A stretch of DNA of 64,000 bases from Lachnoclostridium sp. (GCA_023664665.1 JAMPEY010000004.1:62001-126000), one strand, 5' to 3'; shown: positions 8,766-17,923, counted from the stretch's first letter. Program-made: numbers and translations. The notes: generated by a model from the letters alone, not told the origin.

Positions 8766-9992
8766 CTATCTGTAATTAGTCACTGTCCTTGTCAACCTCT
8801 CTGCAAGATTATAGCCGTCCCACAGAAAATCAAAATTCATGGTTTTCCCTATTGGGACGATCCTGTCAATTCCCTTTACTCCGGATAAAATAAGTGGTCT
8901 TAACATAGCAGAATCGCCTAATAACCCAATAGTCTGAATCCTCTTTTCATTACACAATTCCCATAAATCCCTTAAATCATCACAATCGTATTCAAAAAAA
9001 TAACCTGAATTATCCCGAAAATCTATGATATTTTTATTAGCCTTCGGTACACGGACTCTAACTAACAGATTATCCTCCGACGGAATGATTTCCGTTCCTT
9101 GTTCATGGGCTGCCATTAAATATGCACTAGTCAGTTTATTCACTGACATAATGGATTGAAAATTATATTTATCCCTGACTAATTCATGAAGAAGCTCCCA
9201 AAATTTAAACTTTGCCTCCTCTTTTCTGCTTCCGATCCACACCACAAGCCTTGGGCTTGTACAGGCGTTCTGGTCAGACAGATAAGTGTCATTATAAAAA
9301 TTTAATGCTATCCGCTCTTTGTCGCCGCTCTGCAAATAAACATCCGAATCAATAACTGCTATGGAAAAGCGATCCGCAAAAGTAATTTCTGTACTTCTTG
9401 GAGAAAGCGGAGATTTGCGAATCTCTTTAATTGTAGCATCGCCTCCCCATATCACCCGGACATCCGCCATAGCTGACAACACATCATTTATTTGCCTTTC
9501 TCTGCCATAACGAATCAATGAAATATAGGGCTTGATAACCTCATGTTCAGAAAGGACTTTTTTGATCGCACGGACAATTATATTCACCTGTGGAAAATCC
9601 CTTGACGGAATGCGCACAATATTTGCATTGCCCATTAAAAGCCCTACTACCAGACTATATGCAAAATTTACCGGTACATTAGATGGAGCAATATGGAAAA
9701 CCGTGCCATTCCCCAGATGTATCAAATTATCATGAAAACCAAATTTTTCCTCTAGTTGCAACAAAGAAGCTGCACGAATCCAGAAACCAAAAGTAACCAC
9801 ATCGGGATACGCCTTTGCCTCTGTACTCTGCATCAGCTCTTTAGATAGTACAGATAAAAATGAAACTACATCCTCATCAAAGGGAATTCTGGATGACAGA
9901 TTAGGCATATTCATAATCTGTAAACCATCACCCACAAGGTAAATAATTTGTGAAAGTGCATCTTTTTCTTCTGCATTAAAATTTTGCTGCAT
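8766..9992 (-). CDS. LuxC-like acyl-CoA/acyl-protein reductase
   Basis: A 408-residue LuxC-family protein (aldehyde dehydrogenase fold). The stretch NGTVFHIAPSNVPVNFAYSL near residue 93 and the catalytic-cysteine motif DQNACTSPRLVVW near residue 240 are hallmarks of the family, which reduces an enzyme-bound acyl group to an aldehyde with NADPH. The neighbouring gene is LuxE-like, as in luciferase operons, but no luxAB-type luciferase is present, so the aldehyde must be used for something else. I chose ATG 9992; a GTG at 10001 is also possible. It overlaps the 3' end of the luxE-like gene by about 17 bp, which implies coupled translation. The chain length of the acyl group is unknown. Confidence 0.88.
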   Translation of the reverse strand: MQQNFNAEEKDALSQIIYLVGDGLQIMNMPNLSSRIPFDEDVVSFLSVLSKELMQSTEAKAYPDVVTFGFWIRAASLLQLEEKFGFHDNLIHLGNGTVFHIAPSNVPVNFAYSLVVGLLMGNANIVRIPSRDFPQVNIIVRAIKKVLSEHEVIKPYISLIRYGRERQINDVLSAMADVRVIWGGDATIKEIRKSPLSPRSTEITFADRFSIAVIDSDVYLQSGDKERIALNFYNDTYLSDQNACTSPRLVVWIGSRKEEAKFKFWELLHELVRDKYNFQSIMSVNKLTSAYLMAAHEQGTEIIPSEDNLLVRVRVPKANKNIIDFRDNSGYFFEYDCDDLRDLWELCNEKRIQTIGLLGDSAMLRPLILSGVKGIDRIVPIGKTMNFDFLWDGYNLAERLTRTVTNYR

Positions 9993-11064
9993 AAGTATCA
10001 CTGCACCCCCTTATCTCCGCATTTTTAAGCCTTCCTATTATCTTGAAATACTTTCCCTTTCTTCCACAGGGGCAGTCATCCACTCCCGCAATCACTCCTT
10101 CGTCTTCCGTCAGCAGGCTGTGACCCGGATAAGATTCAGGAATAGTGGAAACCACTTGTATGATTCCCGGCTCACCAATTTCACATGGTTTAAAGTCAAT
10201 CGGTCTTCTAGTGATGACATCAGAAAATACGCTAGCATGCAAGTGTTCATGTTCACATTGCATATAAATGCAACCTGTCTGTTCAACCATACCATAATAA
10301 TCATGAATAGAATCAAGACCACATATCTCCTTTATACTGTCATGAAATTCCTTATTGCTTACAGCCTCCGTCTGCAGTTTTTTCCATCCGCCACCATGAA
10401 TTAAAATGCCGTTTGACAAGTCAAAAGACACCCCTTCTTTTTTCAGCCGCAGAAGTTCTTTATAAAAATGCTGCCAGATCATAAAGGTAAACCCAAACAA
10501 CAACAGCCTCTTTCCCTTGTATGTTTCAAGAAAAGCTTCAAGAGCATCCACATCAAGCTTCATATCCTCATCAAGAGCGTAAATCTTCTTGCTTCCAAAT
10601 ATAGAAAACCCCAAAATCCCAGCTCCTCTGGCAGAAAACATTGCACGATTCTTTACGACAGAAGGGCTGTCAATAATAATCATGGGCATACGGGAGGAAC
10701 CTGTAAATTCAGAAACAATTTTTACCATTGCCTTCTGCTGATTGGATGAAGTAGTTCGATCTAGATATATTTTACTGACAGCCTGCCCTGTTGTCCCGGA
10801 GGATGTCATTATTTTGACAATCTCTTCCCCAGAAACGGACTTAAGCTCCATTTCTTTAAAAAGCCGTACTGGAAGAAACGGAATATCCCTATAATCCCTG
10901 ACCGCATCCACCTGAAAATGAATTGCATCTAAAATATTCTGATATTCTATGCAATTCTTCCTATGCATATCTGTCAGATATAGAAGTCTTTTAGTCAAAA
11001 GTTTCTGCTTTTCTTCCTGTTTCAACAAATAGGGAGGGATTGAAAGTATTTCATCAAATGTCAT
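9976..11064 (-). CDS. LuxE-like acyl-protein synthetase/acyltransferase
   Basis: A 362-residue protein with the LuxE-family features: the phosphate-binding loop MTSSGTTGQAVSKIY near residue 86 and the adenylate-forming style core LLFGFTFMIWQHF, plus NGILIHGGGWKK and DYYGMVEQTGCIY near residue 248. LuxE activates a fatty acid with ATP and passes the acyl group to a cysteine and then to LuxC. Its start overlaps the stop of the ANL ligase gene by 4 bp (ATGA). Near the C-terminus CPCGRKG is a small cysteine motif also seen in phenylacetate-CoA-ligase-like proteins. Context suggests it hands an acyl group from the ANL/ACP system to the LuxC-like reductase. Confidence 0.88.
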   Translation of the reverse strand: MTFDEILSIPPYLLKQEEKQKLLTKRLLYLTDMHRKNCIEYQNILDAIHFQVDAVRDYRDIPFLPVRLFKEMELKSVSGEEIVKIMTSSGTTGQAVSKIYLDRTTSSNQQKAMVKIVSEFTGSSRMPMIIIDSPSVVKNRAMFSARGAGILGFSIFGSKKIYALDEDMKLDVDALEAFLETYKGKRLLLFGFTFMIWQHFYKELLRLKKEGVSFDLSNGILIHGGGWKKLQTEAVSNKEFHDSIKEICGLDSIHDYYGMVEQTGCIYMQCEHEHLHASVFSDVITRRPIDFKPCEIGEPGIIQVVSTIPESYPGHSLLTEDEGVIAGVDDCPCGRKGKYFKIIGRLKNAEIRGCSDTYAAKF

Positions 11065-12479
11065 AATTCCTCCTTATAATACTGCTCTAAATCCTTATAC
11101 ACCACCTTACCGGAATCGTTTTTAGGGATTTCTGCTAAATATTTTGTCTTAAATGCAACAGGATTCAACCCTGTTGTGTGTGACACAAAATCTTTGACAT
11201 CCTGCATTTTTTCTTCATCATTCATAAAAATAAACATATGGTCATCCACGCCGCTGCTGGCAACATCCAATTCAGAAAAATGACCTTTAATCATACGGTC
11301 AATTTCATCCAAATTTACCCGGTTTCCATATATTTTAAGAAATCTCTTTTTTCTCCCTACAATGAAATAGTAACCATCCTCATCAAACTCAGCCATATCA
11401 CCAGTTGCCAAAGTACCGTGCCGCTCGTCCCCCTTCATCAAATCGTCACCGCACTCGGCATATCCCATAGTAACATTTCTGCCTTCGTACACAAGTTCCC
11501 CCGTCACATGTGCATCCTTGATTTCGTCGCCGTTTACATCAATCAACCGGAATCTGCCACCCGGTATTGCAATGCCCATTGAACCGCATTTTTCTACTGC
11601 CCTATCTGCCGGAAGATATCCCATCCGCGCTGTCGCCTCACATTGACCATACATCACCACAAACTTCTTCCCCGTCTTATCTGCATATTCCGCAAATTTC
11701 TGATGTATCTGTGGGGTAATTTTCCCGCCAGCCTGTGTCATAGTCCTTAAATAAGGCAAATCCATCTTGGTAAAATGCAGTCTGTCAAGCATTTCATAAG
11801 TATAAGGAACGCCACCAAAAGAAGTCGCTTTCTGTTCTTTGAAAAATTCCCAAAATTCTTTCTGCATCATTCCTTTTTCTGTAACAAGAAGAGTAGCTCC
11901 TACCGCCAAATGGGTGTTGATAATGGAAAGTCCGTAGGTATAGTTCATTGGGAGCGTAGTAATCGGTCGCTCCGTACTGTCAAGCCTCAGATACTGTATA
12001 ATCGAATCCGCATTTGCTTTGATATTGTCATAGGATTGTCTGACAAACTTTGGACTTCCTGTAGAGCCGGATGTAGTGAGCAAAAGCGCCAAATCTTCAT
12101 GAAGCGGATAAGGCTTTTCAAAATTTGTTTCTAACAAACAATAATTCAAGGCTTCAAAACATACCCTATAATCCTGAAAATTTTCTTTGGCGGAAGACGG
12201 AATCCAAAGGTAGCTTGGCAAGTAAATTTGGATAAGATTGTTCAACAAGGATGCATCCAAATTCGCATTCAGCAAAACAGGAACTACCCTATTCTGCAGA
12301 AAAGAAACATAACCGACCACAGAACCAACCGTATTTGTACATAATGAAAATACAAGGCATCGGCTCCGAATGCGCTCATAAATTTCCTTGGCTTTTGCTA
12401 TAAGGTCGGAGTAAGAATACTTTTCACCCTGTTCATCTATTAAAAAGGTATTTGCTTCATATCCGTTAAAATTCCACAT
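11061..12479 (-). CDS. ANL-superfamily acyl-CoA synthetase/AMP-dependent ligase
   Basis: A 472-residue adenylate-forming enzyme. LLTTSGSTGSPKFV (P-loop) is near residue 138, the A5-like VMYGQCEATARMGYLP near residue 278, TGDMAEFDEDGYYFIVGRKKRFLKIYGNRV (hinge) near residue 365, and the C-terminal catalytic lysine in PKNDSGKVVYKDL near residue 458. It would activate a carboxylic acid as acyl-AMP and load it on CoA or on the nearby acyl carrier protein. The start at 12479 follows AGGAG; an upstream TTG would be the alternative. It lies 4 bp from the FabZ-like gene and overlaps the luxE-like gene. Substrate specificity is not predictable. Confidence 0.88.
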   Translation of the reverse strand: MWNFNGYEANTFLIDEQGEKYSYSDLIAKAKEIYERIRSRCLVFSLCTNTVGSVVGYVSFLQNRVVPVLLNANLDASLLNNLIQIYLPSYLWIPSSAKENFQDYRVCFEALNYCLLETNFEKPYPLHEDLALLLTTSGSTGSPKFVRQSYDNIKANADSIIQYLRLDSTERPITTLPMNYTYGLSIINTHLAVGATLLVTEKGMMQKEFWEFFKEQKATSFGGVPYTYEMLDRLHFTKMDLPYLRTMTQAGGKITPQIHQKFAEYADKTGKKFVVMYGQCEATARMGYLPADRAVEKCGSMGIAIPGGRFRLIDVNGDEIKDAHVTGELVYEGRNVTMGYAECGDDLMKGDERHGTLATGDMAEFDEDGYYFIVGRKKRFLKIYGNRVNLDEIDRMIKGHFSELDVASSGVDDHMFIFMNDEEKMQDVKDFVSHTTGLNPVAFKTKYLAEIPKNDSGKVVYKDLEQYYKEEL

Positions 12480-12483
12480 ATTT

Positions 12484-12957
12484 TCAACTCCTATCAATTG
12501 TAAAACTCATCTCAGCACTGATACACTTTTTCTTATCCACATATCCATCACCAACAACCTTAAATATTCCTTCTTCTCCTCTGGGCTTATCCTTAATCTG
12601 GCAAAATAAAACCAATTGATCACCAGGTTTTACAATGCTAAAAAAACGCAGTGAACGGACACCTGTAAAAATCGGCAAACCCCCCCGGAAATATGGATAC
12701 AAAAGATACGAAGCGACCTGACTCAATGCTTCTAATTGTAAAGTTCCCGGCATAATCGGTCTGTTCGGATAATGCCCTTGAAAATATGGTTCAAGTGCTG
12801 AGATACATTTTACGCCAATCGCCCAATCCCCTTCTTCACTGTCAAGTATTTTATCAATTAACAGCATGGGATAACGGTGTGGAAGATAAGTTAATAAGGA
12901 AATGCTGTCAACACTGTTTTTATTTCCTCGCGCAAGCAGTTCTTCCGGATAATCCAT
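12484..12957 (-). CDS. FabZ-like 3-hydroxyacyl-ACP dehydratase (copy 1)
   Basis: A 157-residue hot-dog-fold protein. LPHRYPMLLIDKI carries the catalytic histidine near residue 25, and GHYPNRPIMPGTLQLEALSQ near residue 60 holds the catalytic glutamate of FabZ. This is slightly longer than housekeeping FabZ. I set the start at ATG 12957, which has GGAGG, rather than a TTG further upstream. A G7 run (plus strand 12680-12686) encodes RGGLP. It is flanked by the FabK-like and ANL genes and presumably acts on an acyl chain bound to the operon's acyl carrier protein rather than in bulk fatty acid synthesis. Confidence 0.85.
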   Translation of the reverse strand: MDYPEELLARGNKNSVDSISLLTYLPHRYPMLLIDKILDSEEGDWAIGVKCISALEPYFQGHYPNRPIMPGTLQLEALSQVASYLLYPYFRGGLPIFTGVRSLRFFSIVKPGDQLVLFCQIKDKPRGEEGIFKVVGDGYVDKKKCISAEMSFTIDRS

Positions 12958-12967
12958 GCATACCTCC

Positions 12968-13867
12968 TCAACCAAAACAAATATCTTCTAATATTTGTCT
13001 TATAGGTTTGATTTCCTTAATTTGTCCACAAACTAATCCTGCCATGGGACTGCCATTATCCATATCGCCATCAAACACGGCTTTTGATAATCCGCCCATT
13101 GTCAATGCATCTAGTTCTTCCTTATCAGCGCCCTCCCGCTCTTTTTGCAGATAAGTCTGCGACATTTTATTTTTTAAAACCCTCACGGGATCACCAGCAG
13201 AATAACCTGTCACCACCACATCTGTACTCCGCGCTTTAATAAGTTTATTTTTATAATTATCATGAATAGGGCACTCTTCGGATGCCAGAAGGCTTGTTCC
13301 AATTTGAACTCCACAGGCACCTAGTGCCAATGCTGCCTTGTACTGCCTGTTGTCAGCAATCCCCCCCGCTGCAATAACAGGTAATGAAGTATTGTCACAA
13401 ACCTGAGGAATCAATGTCATTGTTGTAAGAGGACCTATATGCCCCCCGCTTTCATTTCCTTCTGCAATCAATGCCGCCGCGCCCGCGCGTTCCATATATT
13501 TTGCAAATACGGGAACGCCTATAACCGGAATCACCAATATAGAGGCTTCTTTCCATAATTTTACATATTGTGAAGCTATGCCATTTCCTGTGATAACCAC
13601 CGATACTTTTTCCTGTATCACTAATTTTGCAATTTGCTCAAAATCCGGATGGTTCACTATAATATTTATGGCAAAGGGTTTTTTGGTATTTTCCCTGCAC
13701 ACGTGTATTTCTCTTTTAAGCTGTTCACAGGAAATCCCACCGCTGGCAATTACGCCAAGTGCGCCTGCGTTTGAGCAAGCTGCAGCAAATGCGCCAGTGG
13801 CAATCCTTGCCATACCGCCCTGTATAACCGGAAATTCGATGCCGAGAATATCTGCTATTGATTTCAT
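12968..13867 (-). CDS. FabK-like enoyl-ACP reductase II / nitronate monooxygenase family
   Basis: A 299-residue FMN-binding TIM-barrel protein. FPVIQGGMARIATGAFAAACSNAG at the N-terminus, EGNESGGHIGPL near residue 137, VIAAGGIADNRQ near residue 165 and GVQIGTSLLASEECPIH near residue 185 are the family's flavin and phosphate contacts. FabK and nitronate monooxygenases share these; the flanking FabZ-like genes on both sides favour an enoyl-acyl reductase role. GGI (plus strand 13361-13367) is a G7 tract and SGGH a G6 tract. It overlaps the upstream dehydratase gene by 4 bp (ATGA). Confidence 0.82.
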   Translation of the reverse strand: MKSIADILGIEFPVIQGGMARIATGAFAAACSNAGALGVIASGGISCEQLKREIHVCRENTKKPFAINIIVNHPDFEQIAKLVIQEKVSVVITGNGIASQYVKLWKEASILVIPVIGVPVFAKYMERAGAAALIAEGNESGGHIGPLTTMTLIPQVCDNTSLPVIAAGGIADNRQYKAALALGACGVQIGTSLLASEECPIHDNYKNKLIKARSTDVVVTGYSAGDPVRVLKNKMSQTYLQKEREGADKEELDALTMGGLSKAVFDGDMDNGSPMAGLVCGQIKEIKPIRQILEDICFG

Positions 13868-14343
13868 AATTCCTCTTTCGGTCTATAATTATCTAATATA
13901 TCAGGCAATGCAATCACAAGTTTTCCCGAAACTGCCGGTTCCCCATCAACAAAACTTTCCACATGCCCTTTCGCAATTCCCCTCTGAAAGCTGTCCAAAT
14001 AAGCATATATATCCAGCCTATCCCCCGGAACAATTTTTCTGCGGAAGCGAACTCCATCCTGCTTTACAAAAGCAGTCTTTTTTCCCATATGTTCATCCAT
14101 AGTCAAAAATGTCATTATAAAAGTCTGCGCCAGACATTCTGCCTGAATAAATCCGGGTACATTCGGCTCATCATCAAAATGGGCTGGGAAAAACCATTCG
14201 TTATAACAGAAATTTTTCACCGCATGAACAAATTTTCCCACCTCTCCGTCAACAATTTTGTCAATAAATAATAATGGATATCTGTTTCTTTGACACTGCT
14301 GGATACCTACTGCATCTAACACAATTTTATCGCCGTTTTTCAT
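13864..14343 (-). CDS. FabZ/FabA-like hot-dog dehydratase (copy 2)
   Basis: A 159-residue hot-dog protein. The segment RNRYPLLFIDKIVDGEVG aligns with the FabZ catalytic histidine region, but here His is replaced (NRYP instead of PHRYP). FFPAHFDDEPNVPGFIQAECLAQTF holds the HF...PG...E motif with an Asp-rich insertion. The missing histidine suggests a degenerate or altered partner subunit, perhaps a heteromer with copy 1; this is inference. The start at 14343 has GAGAGGTG upstream. It lies 11 bp after the radical SAM gene and overlaps the FabK-like gene. Confidence 0.78.
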   Translation of the reverse strand: MKNGDKIVLDAVGIQQCQRNRYPLLFIDKIVDGEVGKFVHAVKNFCYNEWFFPAHFDDEPNVPGFIQAECLAQTFIMTFLTMDEHMGKKTAFVKQDGVRFRRKIVPGDRLDIYAYLDSFQRGIAKGHVESFVDGEPAVSGKLVIALPDILDNYRPKEEL

Positions 14344-14354
14344 CACTGCACCTC

Positions 14355-15380
14355 TCAAAAAAGTATATGGGCATCTGCCGGATGCTGTGTGGAAACATCA
14401 CCTGAAAGGTATTTTTTCATAAATTCCTGCGCTTCTCCGGCAAGGCACTTATCCGAATAATCCATTAATTGTTCCACAGTTGTTACATATTTAAATATAT
14501 CCTTCAGGGTATTCTCATAAAGATTCCCCAGCTTGATATGAAGGAACGGACAGGGCAGTACATCACCCCATGGCGTAATATATAAAAGATTCCCTGCATT
14601 ACATCCAAGGACGGATTCTTTTTTTCTGTCAAAAGGATCCCACAAATCCCGAACCATATTGGGATATTTCTTCCGAAGTTCTAATATATGCGCAGTATCT
14701 TCTTGTGTCAGCATCACTTCATAATTGCCTTTCCAACACCCTGCCGGAACTGCCGCATTCAATATTGTTTGAAATCCGTTATCATATGAAAAGGCAAGCT
14801 GCTCTTCTAACTCAGGGGAAAAGGCATTATAATGTCCCACTGTTATATTCATAAACGGTTCCATACCCTCGGCTTTAACATATTTCAGCGCTTGTATGGC
14901 TCTGTCAAAGGCGCCCTTCTGCCCACGAAAATCATCATGCTCTTTTGCATTTAAGCTATCAATGCTGACGGAAACCCTGTCTATTCCTGCTTTAGCTAAA
15001 CGATGTGCCATTTCTTCAGACAAAAAATAGCCATTTGTGGTAAGATACAGATAAAATCTTTCCGCTCCCACCCAATCAATCAGCTGAAAAAGCATTTCCG
15101 GACGGATTAACAGTTCTCCCCCTTGAAGGTCAAATTCATAAAATCCAAGTTCATCTGCTTCATCCGCTAATTGGCGTATCATTGCTTCGGTCATATGTTC
15201 TTTTGTGTTAATTCCTTCCGGAGCTCTGGTAAAACAATGCTGGCACTTAAAATTACAAACATTATCATAGCTCAAGTCAATGATTCTGGGAGCTTTTCCT
15301 ATCTTTCCCCCATTCTTTTGGACTTGTCGATGAAAATCATGCAATTTTTTCAATACATGTTTTTTGTCTATATAACCCAT
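14355..15380 (-). CDS. Radical SAM protein with SPASM-like C-terminus
   Basis: A 341-residue enzyme. DNVCNFKCQHCFTRAPEG near residue 36 gives the CxxxCxxC cluster that binds 4Fe-4S and SAM. YEFDLQGGELLIRPEM and YLTTNGYFLSEE are the usual barrel strands of the family. The C-terminal part VLGCNAGNLLYITPWGDVLPCPFLHIKLGNL contains cysteines like those of SPASM/twitch auxiliary-cluster domains. Such proteins modify peptides, sugars or carrier-bound groups, and the substrate cannot be deduced. It sits between the transketolase pair (3-bp gap) and the FabZ-like gene, so an action on a carrier-bound intermediate is plausible. Confidence 0.85.
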   Translation of the reverse strand: MGYIDKKHVLKKLHDFHRQVQKNGGKIGKAPRIIDLSYDNVCNFKCQHCFTRAPEGINTKEHMTEAMIRQLADEADELGFYEFDLQGGELLIRPEMLFQLIDWVGAERFYLYLTTNGYFLSEEMAHRLAKAGIDRVSVSIDSLNAKEHDDFRGQKGAFDRAIQALKYVKAEGMEPFMNITVGHYNAFSPELEEQLAFSYDNGFQTILNAAVPAGCWKGNYEVMLTQEDTAHILELRKKYPNMVRDLWDPFDRKKESVLGCNAGNLLYITPWGDVLPCPFLHIKLGNLYENTLKDIFKYVTTVEQLMDYSDKCLAGEAQEFMKKYLSGDVSTQHPADAHILF

Positions 15381-15383
15381 GTT

Positions 15384-16352
15384 TTATTCTTCTCCCATGG
15401 CATTCAATATTTTATTTACAATACCGTCTATGGTTAATTCCGCCTGGCTTAAAGCGCTTTCATAATCCGTTGCATGCGGAAAATAATCATTGATTCCACA
15501 CATAATCTGTACTGGCTTTTCTTTCTTTCTCATTAAATATTCAGCCACTGCAGACCCTAACCCTCCTACCACATTATGCTCTTCAATTGTTATTAAATAA
15601 TCCATTTCTGAAATTTCATCTAATACATTTGTGTCAATCGGCTTAACAGTATGCATGTTGATAACCTTGGCGCTTATAGATTTTTGGGACAATGCATCCG
15701 CTGTTTCAAGTGCCAAATGAACCATCCTGCCGTTTGCAATAATCGCAGCATCTGTTCCTTCCCTTAATGTGACAGCTTTTCCTATCTCAAAGTTGTAATC
15801 ACTGCTATAGACAGGCTCAATACCGGCTCCCTCGATAAGTCTGATATATACAGGCTCATTGAGCTTTAATGCCGCATTAAGGGCTTTTACTATCTCTGTA
15901 CAGTCTGCCGGAGTCACTACATTGATGTTGGGAATGCTTCTCAGTAAAGCGGCATCTTCAAAGCAGCAATGTGTGTTCCCAAGATAGCTGTGATAGATGC
16001 CGCTTGCCAGCCCTATCATGACAAGCGGCATCCTCATATATCCTTGATACACTCTTATCTGCTCCAGACAGCGCATAGATTGAAATGGGGCAAATGTAGT
16101 GGTCACAACATGAAATCCTTGAGCAGCCAGCCCTGTTGCTATGCCCATCATATTTTGTTCCGCAATTCCTACATCAAGATACTTGTCCGGATATTTTCTT
16201 TTAAACCGCTCTAATCCGGCTGAAGTTGACACATCTGCCGTTAAAACCATGAGTTCTTCATCCAAGGATGCAATTTCCATTAAAGCCTGCCCTAATGTAG
16301 GTCTGGCTCCAATTGTAGCCCACCTTTTTATATTCTTTTCAGTGACTTCCAT
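15384..16352 (-). CDS. Transketolase-like, C-terminal subunit
   Basis: A 322-residue protein equal to the pyrimidine-binding and C-terminal domains of transketolase: LTADVSTSAGLERFKRKYPDKYLDVGIAEQNMMGIATGLA (Glu of GIAEQNM contacts the thiamine ring), RCLEQIRVYQGYMRMPLVMIG, then the C-terminal Rossmann-like IEEHNVVGGLGSAVAEYL. It overlaps the N-terminal subunit gene by 14 bp, so the two form a split, heteromeric enzyme. Such two-gene transketolases occur in specialised sugar and C2-transfer pathways. The link with an acyl carrier protein two genes upstream suggests transfer of a C2 unit to an unusual acceptor. Confidence 0.88.
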   Translation of the reverse strand: MEVTEKNIKRWATIGARPTLGQALMEIASLDEELMVLTADVSTSAGLERFKRKYPDKYLDVGIAEQNMMGIATGLAAQGFHVVTTTFAPFQSMRCLEQIRVYQGYMRMPLVMIGLASGIYHSYLGNTHCCFEDAALLRSIPNINVVTPADCTEIVKALNAALKLNEPVYIRLIEGAGIEPVYSSDYNFEIGKAVTLREGTDAAIIANGRMVHLALETADALSQKSISAKVINMHTVKPIDTNVLDEISEMDYLITIEEHNVVGGLGSAVAEYLMRKKEKPVQIMCGINDYFPHATDYESALSQAELTIDGIVNKILNAMGEE

Positions 16353-17178
16353 GGTAACTCTCCTCTAATTCTGCTATGGCTGCCTCATACTGTTGATTTG
16401 TCATCACTGCATGATGCCATGCATTATTATTTTCCGAAAACTGAAATCCCTTACCCTTAATGGTATTCGCAATCACAGCTTTGGGTCTATCCATCTGACC
16501 TTCCGCAGTCAATGCTCCATATATCGCATCATGGTCATGACCGTCTATTTCCCGCACATCCCATCCGAATGCTTCTAATTTTGCTTTCAGATTTCCATGC
16601 GCTATAATTTGTTCTGTATCGCCGCCCAGCTGCATATGATTCCGGTCCACTATTGCAAACAAATTATCTAATTTGAACTGAGGCGCCGCCATAAGCGCTT
16701 CCCACACGGCTCCTTCGTCCATCTCTCCATCGCCTATCAGTACATAGGTTTTGAAAGCTTTTCCCCTTTTCTTAGCGCCTATAGCTGTTCCAATGCCTAG
16801 AGAAAGTCCCATTCCAAGACTGCCGTTTGTAAATTCAACTCCCTTTTCAACCGTTCTTATAGGATGTCCTAACAAAAAGGAATTTTTCTTTTCAAAAAGC
16901 TGTAGTTCTGCCTTATCAATATATCCTACCTCCGCCAAGGCTGCATAATACCCTATGACACCATGCCCTTTACTGAGAATAAATCTATCTCGGTCTTCCC
17001 ACAAAGGGTTGTCACAATCCAATCTAAGCACACTTCCATAAAGTACCGCAAGAATGTCAATAATCGACATGCCTGCGCCAAAATGAACCGCATGCTGCCC
17101 CGCTGCCAACGACATATCCAGCGCATCCCTGCGCATATGATATGCAAATTCTTCTGATTTTTCTTTATCATATACCAT
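16339..17178 (-). CDS. Transketolase-like, N-terminal (thiamine diphosphate-binding) subunit
   Basis: A 279-residue protein. LSKGHGVIGYYAALAEVGY near residue 68, NGSLGMGLSLGIGTAIGAK near residue 118, and the ThDP/Mg motif YVLIGDGEMDEGAVWEALMAA near residue 144 with AIVDRNHMQ are classic for transketolase N-domains. The enzyme pairs with the downstream C-terminal subunit. It starts 3 bp after the SDR gene. In the island it would use a ketose phosphate as C2 donor; the acceptor is unknown. Confidence 0.9.
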   Translation of the reverse strand: MVYDKEKSEEFAYHMRRDALDMSLAAGQHAVHFGAGMSIIDILAVLYGSVLRLDCDNPLWEDRDRFILSKGHGVIGYYAALAEVGYIDKAELQLFEKKNSFLLGHPIRTVEKGVEFTNGSLGMGLSLGIGTAIGAKKRGKAFKTYVLIGDGEMDEGAVWEALMAAPQFKLDNLFAIVDRNHMQLGGDTEQIIAHGNLKAKLEAFGWDVREIDGHDHDAIYGALTAEGQMDRPKAVIANTIKGKGFQFSENNNAWHHAVMTNQQYEAAIAELEESYHGSH

Positions 17179-17181
17179 ATA

Positions 17182-17922
17182 CTACATGCCTCCGTCAACA
17201 CGCCAGGTTTGACCTGTGACATACGAACTAAGGTCTGAAGCCAAAAAAGCTATTACATTAGCTATTTCTTCAGGCTTCCCGATGCGTTTTAAAGAAGAAC
17301 TTTCAATCTCCCGAGTCATAATTTCCTCAGGCGTATAATCACGAGCCATATCTGTGTCTGTAAGACCTGGTGCAATGGCATTCACCCTGATTCCATAGAT
17401 TCCCAATTCTCTCGCCATTGTCTTCGTTGTCGAGATAATTGCCGCCTTGGATGCATTATAAGCTGTCCTTCCTGCATTGCCATCAATCGCTCCGCTTGAA
17501 GTAACATTAACAATGGAACCTTTTTTTTGCTTTCTCATTAGCTTGATAATATACTGTGTCCACTGAACCTGTGAAAAATAATTGATATTAAATAACTCTT
17601 CCAGCTTATTTTTTTGAGTCATCAAATAATTTGCATTAAAAACAGCACCAGCAACATTAACCAAAATATCTACAGGTATACCACTCTTTTTTATGGAGTC
17701 AAAAGCCAGATGCATTCCGTCATCATCCATAAAGTCAAAAAACAACGGCTCAACTCTTACATTTTTTTCTTTTGAGAGATTCCTGCACCAATCCCAAAAT
17801 TCATCCTGCTCCCTGCGTGCGCATACCCATAAATTGCATCCGTTTGCCGCAAAAACCTCTGCCGTAGCTTTACCTATGCCCCTGTTTGAACCTGTAATAA
17901 CGGCATTTTTACCTTGCAGCAT
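17182..17922 (-). CDS. Short-chain dehydrogenase/reductase (FabG-like)
   Basis: A 246-residue classical SDR. VITGSNRGIGKATAE near residue 9 is the NAD(P)-binding glycine motif, DILVNVAGAVFN the structural NAG equivalent, and VNVTSSGAIDG with TAYNASKAAIISTTK the Ser-Tyr-Lys triad; the C-terminus SSYVTGQTWRVDGGM is typical of FabG. A beta-ketoacyl-ACP or ketone reduction is expected. The start at 17922 has GGAGG, which overlaps the ACP stop by a single-codon spacing, giving tight coupling with the carrier protein. An A8 run on the coding strand (17521-17528) encodes QKKG and is a possible slippage site. Confidence 0.88.
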   Translation of the reverse strand: MLQGKNAVITGSNRGIGKATAEVFAANGCNLWVCARREQDEFWDWCRNLSKEKNVRVEPLFFDFMDDDGMHLAFDSIKKSGIPVDILVNVAGAVFNANYLMTQKNKLEELFNINYFSQVQWTQYIIKLMRKQKKGSIVNVTSSGAIDGNAGRTAYNASKAAIISTTKTMARELGIYGIRVNAIAPGLTDTDMARDYTPEEIMTREIESSSLKRIGKPEEIANVIAFLASDLSSYVTGQTWRVDGGM

Positions 17923-17923
17923 A

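Noticed and set aside
8766..11064. LuxC and LuxE-like genes could mean bioluminescence.
   Set aside because: No luciferase-like luxA/luxB or luxD gene is present; the neighbours are acyl-carrier and sugar genes, so aldehyde use in glycan chemistry is more likely.
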